Part shown: piece by piece, positions 15,801-23,639 of the stretch
How the letters are laid out: each line of letters begins with the position of its first letter
How positions within the stretch are numbered: position 1 is the stretch's first letter
Origin: a virus
IMG/VR virus record: IMGVR_UViG_3300018416_000011
Coordinates: 1 to 64,000 of that record
Reading direction: 5' to 3' (one strand)
Length of the DNA: 64,000 nt
Made by a program: the position numbers and the translations under genes
The notes under the pieces: model-generated
The model's database searches: none
Told to the model about the DNA's origin: nothing
Seen by the model: the letters and a program-made list of their open reading frames with translations, nothing else

Positions 15801-18800
15801 TCCCCAACACCTAATTGAATCATTCCCCTTTCATTAAATGCTACAGGTCTTCCGTAATCTGTAAATACGTTAGTTGATTTTCCTAATGGATTTGTTTTTA
15901 AAGGATGATACTCAAACATAGTATAATACTCACCGGGGTATTTTTCTTCATCTGGTACAATAAAGTATTTGTCTAAGTTAGGATCATTTGTTGTTTGTTT
16001 TTCTAATTTAAATCCGTCCATTTGCTGAACATTTTCTGAAGAATCTTCTGGTTGTTTTGCAAGTGCTGGATGCGGAACTTTAGGATGTACATTTTCATCT
16101 TTAATCATTCCTCTTAATTCAGGATAGTATTTAAAGAAATCGATAATTTCTTTAGAGTCTAAACTATATTGATTTTCTCTTAATTGAACTCCGGCTTGTA
16201 CAAAATCTTCATTGCCCTGTTCTTTAGTCCTACCATATTTATTAACAGGTACAAAATGATGAGTGTTTTTCCCGATACGTTCTATTCTAATGTCACTAAT
16301 TTTTCCTGACTTGCCGCGATAATCTTTTAAACTTAAGTAAATAAAAAATGTATCTCCTACTTTACCAAATGGATTTTTTTGTTTAGGAAAAACTTCAAAA
16401 CTAGGTAGTTGGAAGGGGTCTCCTTGTTTGGGTCCGAACTGTGATACTATTACACGATCATTATCAACAACCTCTGTGGGCGAAAAACTCCAATCTTGTA
16501 ATATATCATCATTATAACTGCTGTCACCTGCGCCATGTTCTTTAACATCATACTCAGGATTATTTTTAATAAATTTATCCCAGTCTTTTATTTGTAATGC
16601 TCTGATTTCAGGAAAACTTTTTAAAACATGTCTTTTAGTTTGCTTGTCCCCTATCTTTGTCTGAGTACCGTCTGAAGCAGAATGATAAATTTCACTTAAT
16701 TGAGGAATTTCTGGACTCCAACTAATGGCATATGATTCACCTTCTTCTGCATCTTTGGGTTGAACAATAAAGTTACGCATTGTTTCTGCTGTGGTATCAT
16801 GCCAGTCATTTCTATAATATGATCGTTTGTTTGATTCACGTTTTGTTTTTCCAAAATCTTTTACGTTGGCATTTGATACTTCTTTTGTTTTAGGTGATGC
16901 TAAAGAAGTGTCCTTGTATAATTCTTTTAAACCAGGATATTTTTCTATAATAGAAATTGAAGGTAAAAAGGGTAATGCGTTTGATGATCGAAAGGAATCA
17001 TTCATCCTTTGATAATAACGTTGATATTTAGATTCTTCTTCTGCATTACCATAGATATCTCCGGCTGGAGTTCTCAGATTATAGTCTTCTTCATCTGCTA
17101 AATCATATAATGGTCTAGGCTCTGCTTGTATAATTTTATCAACATTGCCATCTCGTTGATTACGATAAACTACTGTTATTGCATTTGTTTCTTTATCATT
17201 ATCTTTTGTAATTATATAGTCTAAGATAGGTTTTCCGTCTGGAGTTACGTGACTTTTAATTATTACATCACCTTTGTCATATAGTTTGTAAGGCATTAAA
17301 GGTGCATATTTTTGATATAAGTCTTCTTTAAATTTTCTTTTATCTTTGGCATCACCATGATGTTGCCGGACCTCATGTTTAATTTTTTTATCTAATAGAG
17401 GAGAATACAAATCAATAAGTTCAGGATGTTCTAACGTTACTTCAAAAGGATTAATCTGATCTCTAATCTCTTTTTTATCCTTTGATGTAAAAGGATTTGT
17501 TTTCTGTGTATGTACTAATAGTTTATCATCTCCAATCCGGCTCTTGTCTGGATCTCTTAGTTCTATTGATGTGCTATGACCTTGCTTGTCTTTAAGAACA
17601 GCGGTCGTCCCATGCATCTCTATATCAGCACCCGATTTTGTTTGGCTCCGAGTAGGATCTTTTTTAAGGTGTTTTGTTTTTAATCCAAATTTACTAATTA
17701 GTTCAGGATATTTATTAACTAATTTGTGCTGTTCTAATACGTTTAATGTTGTATCATCTCTATATCTACTATTACCGATTTTTTTAATTTGGTAGTTATC
17801 ATCATTGGGATCTTTTTTCCATAGCATGTATATGTCTTGTTTGCCATATTCACCATCTACATCCATTTCTCCTAACATCAAATATAAAGGCTTATCATTT
17901 TTTCTGTATTCTTCTACTGTAAAGTTAGAACCTTTCATAACTCTTTTCGGTTTTTGTAGATATATAAGACCGTACTTTTCTGCTTGTGGTTGAAAGGCAT
18001 CTTTAAGTGCTGGGTATCTATTTACTAAACGAATTAATTGATCCTGATCCAAATAAGCATCTGTTTCGTCTGCAACTACGTTGTCTTCAAAATGAAACTG
18101 ATATTTTTCTCCTGGATGATCTGGTTTGCGTGGGACAAATATATAGAGAGGTCCTCTACGATTGTATGAAGCAAAATAATTGTGTCCTCGTGTTGAGGCT
18201 GTACACCAACGAGTTCCGCGACCATATCGACATGCCGCTTCTTTGTCTTTTGGATGAATAATTAAGACGCCATTTTCATCATATATTTTGTCTGCTTTAT
18301 ATGTTTTGTTTTTTGCTTCATCATCATCTAAAACGTCATTAGGATATTGATCCATATCATTCATAAACGCATCAAAATCTTTATATTGTCCTATGTCTGC
18401 ATTAGACAAATGACGTTTAATTTTTAATTTATGAAACTTATCTAAGTAATCAGCAATAGTAGATTCTACATCTTCTAAACTTGTTTCACCATTGATATAC
18501 AATCGTGCTAACCACTGTACATAACCTTTATTGTTTGTAGGGTCTGCGGCTTCTAACTTTTCTAAGATATGAACGGCTATTTGATTTTCTAAAATGTTAT
18601 ATTGTTCTTGTGCTTTTTGTATTTTAGGTTGTAACTTGGCTAGTTCTTCGGGTTTGATTTCGTTCTGTTCTTTTTTATTCTCAAAATCAGTTATTTGAAC
18701 GTCAAGTTGCTCCATTGTTTCAAATGCTTTTGTAAGTTTAGGAGTCAACAGACTAGGAAAATCTATTATATCTAAATTAAAACGGCCGACAAGGCCTTCA

Positions 18801-18868
18801 CCCATCTTTTTAGCAGTGATGCTTTGTTTGTATTCTAGTAGTATGCTTTCAAAATGACTAGAGAGCAT
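12803..18868 (-). CDS. Giant modular protein (2021 aa), probable internal virion protein
   Basis: A 6-kb gene, the largest in the window. Residues 1-150 are largely helical or coiled. Residues 200-262 hold the block ACRYGRGTRWCTAS, then GPLYIFVPRKP and YQFHFEDN, a phage-protein domain recurring with a WCT core. At least eight beta-rich modules of 100-200 residues follow, each closing with a helix containing a PEL-type signature (for example NRYPALKDAF, NKYPELISKF, EHPELIDLY, EKYPGLKEL, KSFPEIRAL, KYYPELRGM, ERFPELANYI, KQNPELMRW). The C-terminus has a Cys knuckle (CEVCQGHGC) and LEDIKRLSGVYER. It is translated from a GGAG site directly after dps. Function unknown; size, late context and shared motifs favour a virion interior or injected protein. 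Confidence 0.75.
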   Translation of the reverse strand: MLSSHFESILLEYKQSITAKKMGEGLVGRFNLDIIDFPSLLTPKLTKAFETMEQLDVQITDFENKKEQNEIKPEELAKLQPKIQKAQEQYNILENQIAVHILEKLEAADPTNNKGYVQWLARLYINGETSLEDVESTIADYLDKFHKLKIKRHLSNADIGQYKDFDAFMNDMDQYPNDVLDDDEAKNKTYKADKIYDENGVLIIHPKDKEAACRYGRGTRWCTASTRGHNYFASYNRRGPLYIFVPRKPDHPGEKYQFHFEDNVVADETDAYLDQDQLIRLVNRYPALKDAFQPQAEKYGLIYLQKPKRVMKGSNFTVEEYRKNDKPLYLMLGEMDVDGEYGKQDIYMLWKKDPNDDNYQIKKIGNSRYRDDTTLNVLEQHKLVNKYPELISKFGLKTKHLKKDPTRSQTKSGADIEMHGTTAVLKDKQGHSTSIELRDPDKSRIGDDKLLVHTQKTNPFTSKDKKEIRDQINPFEVTLEHPELIDLYSPLLDKKIKHEVRQHHGDAKDKRKFKEDLYQKYAPLMPYKLYDKGDVIIKSHVTPDGKPILDYIITKDNDKETNAITVVYRNQRDGNVDKIIQAEPRPLYDLADEEDYNLRTPAGDIYGNAEEESKYQRYYQRMNDSFRSSNALPFLPSISIIEKYPGLKELYKDTSLASPKTKEVSNANVKDFGKTKRESNKRSYYRNDWHDTTAETMRNFIVQPKDAEEGESYAISWSPEIPQLSEIYHSASDGTQTKIGDKQTKRHVLKSFPEIRALQIKDWDKFIKNNPEYDVKEHGAGDSSYNDDILQDWSFSPTEVVDNDRVIVSQFGPKQGDPFQLPSFEVFPKQKNPFGKVGDTFFIYLSLKDYRGKSGKISDIRIERIGKNTHHFVPVNKYGRTKEQGNEDFVQAGVQLRENQYSLDSKEIIDFFKYYPELRGMIKDENVHPKVPHPALAKQPEDSSENVQQMDGFKLEKQTTNDPNLDKYFIVPDEEKYPGEYYTMFEYHPLKTNPLGKSTNVFTDYGRPVAFNERGMIQLGVGEQKNNSYHSKNDSMSDFVDSARGGAGSITPNTPLYNELMERFPELANYIAEKSKEIGDVRTQNLTEEDIIEVGQNRVYIFKNHDGSDCYYITPIANEIRRTNGEISDRHISSETERSMSQYQRTAHTLNPRKIAGHEEDWEDDDHWNSGESYVINFESTESNPFLQVPLYIDPFRGVAELQVNAIEFDNDNKRYTATEAPQNKQFIIDQLSAVPQPNEENMNTASFTARNYLTRAKQNPELMRWLEQKAEEANAKTNGVGAFINFLPITTEQMTIDVPKVHGVDVVGIAKIGISNPLYIWQGRKAIFQNIEDRLLAGSENYYQRQESDNPDPYTQWANEYANSKDLAPKQEGGSIRGMSRFISETVSEGVVGIKPESGGKFLDYDYHRTTGRGITLTQVPDAKWVTTGNQLLNLNKIAKPKELKQMGLSPTQAWGPRQVAQLPNPQITNKGKPWINNIKEFKFPDGLGINASGYGNRLPQKVLGPGTGYLITLNPISDEPYRKRKDGKIVNMQSPWHTATRAVRDLDLPWDFTHGVLDYSRGDFEKKNTMMIYFSNNRVAYFLEPTYHGDYRQFNLSQEQKKKLFFDPETGLFPELKPIFDQYAKSNKWLRENKWHYMLSKVLFESLGDKAYWELKKKKPKQNYGQLVFLNNIRLTGSYSNEQLKAMGFFMKNGSWAIQKPKYDRLVSDGKLKEMINRPLKTGTNRIPKVGKKKVQENVWAFDAEKALELLKEPLLRGGDNDDVDLSCEVCQGHGCGPGYDIKDDLRRWKEMLIPDADSKPEHLTNEYIEARVKKLEALVNKYPNGIPDNIDCTAGMSNMKHREYQKIKRHDAEDVLDDVIGDDGLFDAMSELDEEDDVRPLIMNWLNPDWRAKQRPGLPEYPLVADVDFADLYKRARKIYNPLRVVKEGKKLPRTSEFLHVKELEDIKRLSGVYERYQIPVQVEGATSAYSGSNISKTAAEIAKIMKEKNIQPGTPEWFQLWFSLPKMTGEKPTGDIK

Positions 18869-18870
18869 GA

Positions 18871-19314
18871 TTACTCCCTGTTAGTCTTAAGTGTACTTCT
18901 TATCATCCATTGATGTTTATTGTGAGCATCTAAACGTTCAGCAACAAAGTTAGAAATACCATATTGTTTTTCTGCTTCTGCTGAATCGTAGCAAGTGTTT
19001 AAGTGTTCGAGGATGATTTCATTGTCTCTATACAGTTCTGCAAACATTAATTCTGCTCTAGGTATTTTTACTTGATCAGGTATTAATGACAGTTCTGCAT
19101 AACGTCCAATAGAACCAGGAGTATATGCTTCTAATGTACGAATGTATTCCGCAGTTCTATCGATTGCGTTTTCATAGACTTCGTTATTTAAATCATCAAA
19201 AAATTTGTGATATTGTGGAAAGTTAGAACCTTCGATATTCCAATGAAAGTTTTGTGCTTTAATGACAAAAGCATAAGAAGTTGCTAATAGTATTTTAAGG
19301 TTCTCTGAGAGCAT
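18871..19314 (-). CDS. Dps-like ferritin-fold DNA-protection protein
   Basis: This 147-residue protein contains AQNFHWNIEGSNFPQYHKFF and then AIDRTAEYIRTLEAY. These are the Dps signature with the ferroxidase ligands His24, His36, Asp40, Asp52 and Glu56 at about the family spacing, and the length is near the family norm (150-170). It lacks a long Lys-rich N-terminal tail. Dps dodecamers oxidise iron with peroxide and many bind DNA. A late promoter octamer lies 21 nt upstream inside the 3' end of the preceding gene, so expression is late. Protection of phage or host DNA, or packaging in the head, are possible roles. Confidence 0.8.
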   Translation of the reverse strand: MLSENLKILLATSYAFVIKAQNFHWNIEGSNFPQYHKFFDDLNNEVYENAIDRTAEYIRTLEAYTPGSIGRYAELSLIPDQVKIPRAELMFAELYRDNEIILEHLNTCYDSAEAEKQYGISNFVAERLDAHNKHQWMIRSTLKTNRE

Positions 19315-19328
19315 TATAATTGTTCCTG

Positions 19329-20333
19329 TTACATGTATTTATCGATTAGTTCTTCGATGGTTGCATTTACCTTAATAACAGGAACGTATGATGCCCCTAA
19401 TTTTTGATACGCATCATATCTATGATGACCATTTACAATATAACCAAGTTTATCAATGACTATAGGTTTATGTTTACCTTTCTTTAACATCTTAAGAGTC
19501 TTTTTTACAAGACCTTTTACACGTTCTGTCTGTACAGGTTTTAGCCTTTCAAATCGTACATGTTTTTCTTCAATATCTTCGTCTTTAAGATCATCAATAT
19601 TGAGTTGTGGCAGATCATTTCTAGCCCAATGCTTGCCTTCAACGAATGCTAGTTCTTTTTGTCTCGCGGGTGCTAAACTATTATCAGGTGTATTAGACTT
19701 GACACCTGGTCCTATAGGTGTTATAATATGACAGGCTTTTGCTTTCTCACCGTTAATGACACTGGCAACCCATTTTTCTGAACCCATTATTATATCTGCA
19801 TCCATTGCTACTGCTGGTTTTGTAAGAAAACCATATTGCATAATATATTTTTCGTATCCTAAATCAGATACTGAAGTTGCTTTTGTTTTAGGAATAGACA
19901 TTTGCCATGTCTCGTTAATTTTATCTATAACGTTTTGCGGTAGTCTTGTTAATAACTCTAAGTTTTCTGTATTTTGTAAAAGACCGTAATTACTTAATCG
20001 TCTTATACCTTTATACTCCATATCTGCAATGAAGTTTTCTCCCTCTTCAGGGTTATTGACATATTTTTTTAGAACTTCTTCTTGCAAGTCTGCTGGCCAA
20101 TCTTTGTCGTTCATCATCTCTTGCATCTTTTGATGATCCGTAAACATTTCCCCTTGTTCTTCGGTTGTCATAGCCACAGTTTTTTGGGGACCACGATATT
20201 TGAACTTATCGTTTTCTTCTTCGTATGTTGATGGATAGGGGAGACCTAATGATGAACCACCTGCTCCAGCAGATCCGGGTGTTCCTCCGCCTGCTGATGC
20301 TCCCATACCTTCTTGCAATTCACGTAATCGCAT
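19329..20333 (-). CDS. ParB-like protein with LQE N-terminal signature
   Basis: This 334-residue protein begins MRLRELQEGMGASAGGG: an [I/L]xE site, then a Gly/Ala/Ser linker. The C-terminal 60 residues read PIVIDKLGYIVNGHHRYDAY, followed by a VPVIKV strand. This is the ParB N-terminal domain hallmark (strand, GHHR box, helix, strand). The middle region is unassigned. Unlike plasmid ParB there is no helix-turn-helix domain after the box, and the box is at the extreme C-terminus. Phage ParB-like domains can be CTPases or nucleases. Probably a head-associated DNA-handling protein (inference). Confidence 0.7.
   Translation of the reverse strand: MRLRELQEGMGASAGGGTPGSAGAGGSSLGLPYPSTYEEENDKFKYRGPQKTVAMTTEEQGEMFTDHQKMQEMMNDKDWPADLQEEVLKKYVNNPEEGENFIADMEYKGIRRLSNYGLLQNTENLELLTRLPQNVIDKINETWQMSIPKTKATSVSDLGYEKYIMQYGFLTKPAVAMDADIIMGSEKWVASVINGEKAKACHIITPIGPGVKSNTPDNSLAPARQKELAFVEGKHWARNDLPQLNIDDLKDEDIEEKHVRFERLKPVQTERVKGLVKKTLKMLKKGKHKPIVIDKLGYIVNGHHRYDAYQKLGASYVPVIKVNATIEELIDKYM
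19336..19343 (-). promoter_or_regulatory. Late promoter GATAAATA upstream of dps-like gene
   Basis: GATAAATACATG on the minus strand lies in the last codons of the ParB-like gene, 21 nt before the dps-like ATG, which has an AGGAAC ribosome site. Spacing matches the other leadered late promoters here. Confidence 0.65.
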
Positions 20334-20345
20334 AAGATAACAGGG

Positions 20346-20756
20346 TTATGATAGCCTAATTTTTAAACTAGTATTTTTGTGTTGTTCACCGTAACCAACA
20401 ATGTTAAGAGTAAACATGCCGGCGCCTGTTGAAATAATAGGTTCGACACCTTCTTCAACTGCGGGAGGTGTTGCGTCATATACCAAAGATACTTCTTCTC
20501 CAGTAGATACTTCTTTAGAAAATACTGCATCATCACAATGTAATTCAATAAACCATTTATCGATTGCAACTTCTTCATCTAAAGGATAATGTTCTAATAC
20601 AGTTACGTTAACTGATGCTTTTGTAATAAAGTCTTCAAAGTACACACCATTAGAAAACACACATTCTTCATTGAGCGGAACTACGTGTTCGGATGCATCG
20701 TCAGATTCGATAGCATTTTTTAAAAGATCGTCAAGTGTTTCAATATTTACTTCCAT
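20346..20756 (-). CDS. Acidic beta-rich hypothetical protein
   Basis: This 136-residue acidic protein shows alternating hydrophobic strands (VNVTVLEHY, WFIELHCDD, FTLNIVGYG) suggestive of a beta-sandwich. The ATG overlaps the upstream stop by one base and follows GGAG. No family recognised. It lies between the 706-residue and ParB-like head-interior candidates, so a small virion component is plausible. Confidence 0.6.
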   Translation of the reverse strand: MEVNIETLDDLLKNAIESDDASEHVVPLNEECVFSNGVYFEDFITKASVNVTVLEHYPLDEEVAIDKWFIELHCDDAVFSKEVSTGEEVSLVYDATPPAVEEGVEPIISTGAGMFTLNIVGYGEQHKNTSLKIRLS

Positions 20757-22876
20757 TATTTTTCTCCGGGGGTATTAATATAATCGATGTCTTTAATATC
20801 ATCTTTTCCTGGCAGGCCGTCAAAATCAACATCGCCTTTACCTAAGTCAAGTCTCATTTTGTGATTACCTATTCGTCTCTTGACCTCTTTCATTTTTGCT
20901 TCGTCACCTCTTTCTTTTGCAACCATATAAACTTGTGTTAATTGCTGTAACTGATGTGACTTTTCATATACTTTTTGTGCTTGATGATTGTTTATACCTA
21001 ACAAACCGGCTAATAATAATATGCCTGCTATACCTGCACGAATCTTTCCTGATCCTTCCGAAAGTTGTTCTGCACTATAGTAATGTCTTGGAGTTGGTTT
21101 GAATGTAACTTCTGCATCTGGTAATGCTTGTTTAATAACTCTTTCATATTGATTCTTTTGCTTCTTTTCGATTGGCGTCTCTGCCGCTAATTTACCATTA
21201 ATGTAAATTAAAAAGAGATAGTCATCATACATTTCCATTACTGAACCAATACGTGACTTTTTGCCTTCTTTAGTTGCTTGATGTCCTAAGACGCCGCCTG
21301 CTACTGCTCCGGGAATCCCGGCTATTTTGCTACCTAAGTATGCACCTGAGGCTGCACCTGCAAGTCCTTCATCAACATCAAATTGATGTCCGATAATTTT
21401 TAAATCTGCAACACCGGGAAAATAGGTCATGCCATCATCAGTAACAATTCTACCTGTTGAACTTGGCTTATGAGGTGGAATGTAATCTACAATTACAATT
21501 GGGTCACCTCTGAAATCTTGTGTTCTTAAAGGCAGAGTAACTGGCATACCATCTTTAGTTACAAGTTTACCTTTGCTAGGTCTTTTAGGTTTGTCATCAT
21601 CAAATGAACCTCTTTGAAACTCATCTAATTTTTTATCTTTGTTTGATTTTTTGTCATCCTGCCTAGGTTGATTATACATTCCTATATCTTGAGGAGTAGT
21701 TTTTGATTTTTTTGGTTGTTTTCTGTCTTTAAAGATTGCATCAAATGCATCTTGGTCATACATTCCTTCGTCTACTTCTTCTGATTCTTGGGTAATGGGT
21801 CCCATTGGCCAGGCTTGAAGTGGATCTAGTTTTTTCCTCATTAATGGTAGTATTTCTCTTACTTGATCTGCTAGTCGAGCACCGTGAAGGGTGTTAGTTG
21901 TTGTTGTTTCTTCCTCCGGGTCATACCCCTCTGGTCGCCGTGACGGCCACATGTACGATCCCGCCCGCCTGTAGGCAAGTTTCGATTTATTTTCGCCAGG
22001 TTCGATATCACTTATAAGACTTATAATTTCCTCATCAGTTAAACCGTCTTCGATAAAAGATTTTAGCAGAGCATGTCCTTTCATCTGTCCATCATAAGAT
22101 TTGCCATAAATGCCGGGAGTTCTTATCTTTTTAGGTACCATTGTTGTATATTCTGGTGGGGTTGGTCTGTTACTGATGTTTCCCTCGCCTGCGGATCCTC
22201 GGGCGAATAGTTTACCCTGTCGAGTCGCATCTTCGGATTCTGTTGGGAACAGTTGTTTCAGCTCCTGCCTTTGCTGCCAAGTAAGAGGTCGTTCTTCTTT
22301 TTCTTTATCTAATCCAGAAAAACCTTTCCTCACTACCACGTGGTCCCAGAAGTCGCCTGTGGAATCCCTTTTAAATTGTTGTTGCCTGTCCCTTACTCTA
22401 TCTGCTAAATCTTTGTCTGTAGATTCATCTGCTTTGACACAATTGTTAACAGTCTTGCCAAACATCTTTTTAGTGCCTTGCTTTTTGTAGCCTTTCCAGC
22501 AACGTTGACCTTCGTCTATGTCTTCTAAATCCATTTCAAGTTCATCATGTTTTAAACGTAAATCACGTGCAAGGTCATTGAAAGGTTCTCTTAAACCGTA
22601 TACAGCAGATTCTAAATTGTTGTTTGCTTCTCTAACTTTATCTTCGTAATAGTTAAGTTCTTTATGATCAAAGCCTTTTAAAGTATCTGCAATACTCTGT
22701 ACACCTACAATAATTTCTGTAGTGTCAGTGCCATACTTGATGTTTTTAGTTACTTGATCTACACTCTTAAGTGCTTGTTCTGCTTCAAATGCCGCCTTGT
22801 CTAATTCGGCTAATGCTACTTCATCTTCACTTAACAGTTCATTGTTTTCATTTAGTCCACGTAATATCGAACTCAT
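20756..22876 (-). CDS. Large head-interior candidate with glycine zipper
   Basis: This 706-residue protein begins MSSILRGLNENNELL; LNE-N fits the protease pattern. Near residue 130 it has RCWKGYKKQGTKKMFGK...NCVK, a two-Cys basic block recurrent in marine T4-like phage proteins. Around residues 505-540 is a glycine-zipper stretch (GAASGAYLGSKIAGIPGA...GGVLG), and near 635 a hydrophobic segment IRAGIAGILLLAGLLGI that could span a membrane. The centre is Lys/Asp-rich and probably disordered. Membrane-inserting elements in a late virion-type protein suggest an injected protein. The 3' portion of its first half is more GC-rich than the surroundings. Confidence 0.7.
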   Translation of the reverse strand: MSSILRGLNENNELLSEDEVALAELDKAAFEAEQALKSVDQVTKNIKYGTDTTEIIVGVQSIADTLKGFDHKELNYYEDKVREANNNLESAVYGLREPFNDLARDLRLKHDELEMDLEDIDEGQRCWKGYKKQGTKKMFGKTVNNCVKADESTDKDLADRVRDRQQQFKRDSTGDFWDHVVVRKGFSGLDKEKEERPLTWQQRQELKQLFPTESEDATRQGKLFARGSAGEGNISNRPTPPEYTTMVPKKIRTPGIYGKSYDGQMKGHALLKSFIEDGLTDEEIISLISDIEPGENKSKLAYRRAGSYMWPSRRPEGYDPEEETTTTNTLHGARLADQVREILPLMRKKLDPLQAWPMGPITQESEEVDEGMYDQDAFDAIFKDRKQPKKSKTTPQDIGMYNQPRQDDKKSNKDKKLDEFQRGSFDDDKPKRPSKGKLVTKDGMPVTLPLRTQDFRGDPIVIVDYIPPHKPSSTGRIVTDDGMTYFPGVADLKIIGHQFDVDEGLAGAASGAYLGSKIAGIPGAVAGGVLGHQATKEGKKSRIGSVMEMYDDYLFLIYINGKLAAETPIEKKQKNQYERVIKQALPDAEVTFKPTPRHYYSAEQLSEGSGKIRAGIAGILLLAGLLGINNHQAQKVYEKSHQLQQLTQVYMVAKERGDEAKMKEVKRRIGNHKMRLDLGKGDVDFDGLPGKDDIKDIDYINTPGEK

Positions 22877-23529
22877 TGTTTGTCCCCGTCTTCTGCCAAG
22901 TTCGTACCTGTCAATGTTCCACCTGGGTAACTTGAACTAGGTTCACCATATGGCTCCATGTCTAATTTATTTACATGATAACGATCATCTTCTCCGTTGC
23001 CATATGCGGCAACTTGATCTTCATGCATTTGCATTTCATATTGAATTGATTCTTTGACTGAATTGAGATAGTCGTTTGCTAGTGTAATGTAAGACTGCAT
23101 CCAACCCTTAATACCTTCTTCTTCTGATCTATCTTTAAGATACATCATAATTTCTTGTGCGTTTTTAGCAGTTGCAAATAAATCAGCCTTAGCCATTTTG
23201 ACTTCGTGGTCTACTCTGCTTTCACCATGTTTAACAAATCCCGATTTGCGATCACGTGGCTTTGCGCCTTTAACTACAAGAACTTCTGCTTCTGAAACTT
23301 CCGCTTCATCAACTTTTGCTTCATTAACTTTATTGGTTTGTTTACGTGCATCAACAGAATTAGCATATTTGCCCTTTGAACGTTTACCTGTCAATAAGTT
23401 TCCTGCTTTTTTACCGCCGTAAATGCTAGGATTGCGTGATTGTGTGCCCATCGGCGATGATACGGATGAAACTGATCCAGCGCCTGTTGCGCCTGCGGAT
23501 GCATTTTCGGTTATTTCGTTAAACTTCAT
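22873..23529 (-). CDS. Head-interior candidate with ITE N-terminal signature
   Basis: This protein has 218 residues from the ATG at 23529-23527. A longer frame to 23610 would run through the promoter and terminator and is rejected. It begins MKFNEITENASAGATG, the [I/L]xE signature followed by a Gly/Ala/Ser linker, then a basic segment and a helical domain (KADLFATAKNAQEIMMYLKD, ANDYLNSVKESIQYEMQMHE). It is first in its leftward operon, behind a late promoter 26 nt upstream, and overlaps the next gene by 4 bp. Function unknown; scaffold or internal head protein suggested by context. Confidence 0.7.
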   Translation of the reverse strand: MKFNEITENASAGATGAGSVSSVSSPMGTQSRNPSIYGGKKAGNLLTGKRSKGKYANSVDARKQTNKVNEAKVDEAEVSEAEVLVVKGAKPRDRKSGFVKHGESRVDHEVKMAKADLFATAKNAQEIMMYLKDRSEEEGIKGWMQSYITLANDYLNSVKESIQYEMQMHEDQVAAYGNGEDDRYHVNKLDMEPYGEPSSSYPGGTLTGTNLAEDGDKQ

Positions 23530-23555
23530 TGATATCAATCCTTTGTTAATATAAG

Positions 23556-23563
23556 TATTTATC
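23556..23563 (-). promoter_or_regulatory. Late promoter GATAAATA
   Basis: GATAAATACTTATATT on the minus strand, 26 nt before the ATG at 23529. It probably drives the long head-interior operon from 23529 to about 19.3 kb or beyond. Confidence 0.75.
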
Positions 23564-23586
23564 AATAAAGAGGAATACACAAGGAA

Positions 23587-23612
23587 AAATGCCCCTTGGG
23601 AGAGGGGCATTT
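23587..23612 (-). terminator. Intrinsic terminator
   Basis: A 9-bp stem, AAATGCCCC paired with GGGGCATTT around an 8-nt loop, followed on the minus strand by TTTTCC. It lies 27 nt past the glycosyltransferase stop and just before the next late promoter. Confidence 0.8.
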
Positions 23613-23639
23613 ACTTAGTTATATAGTTAGGATCTATAT

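Noticed and set aside
20363-20578. Leftward frame overlapping the acidic hypothetical gene
   Set aside because: It is out of frame within 20346-20756, which has the GGAG site and the overlap with its neighbour.
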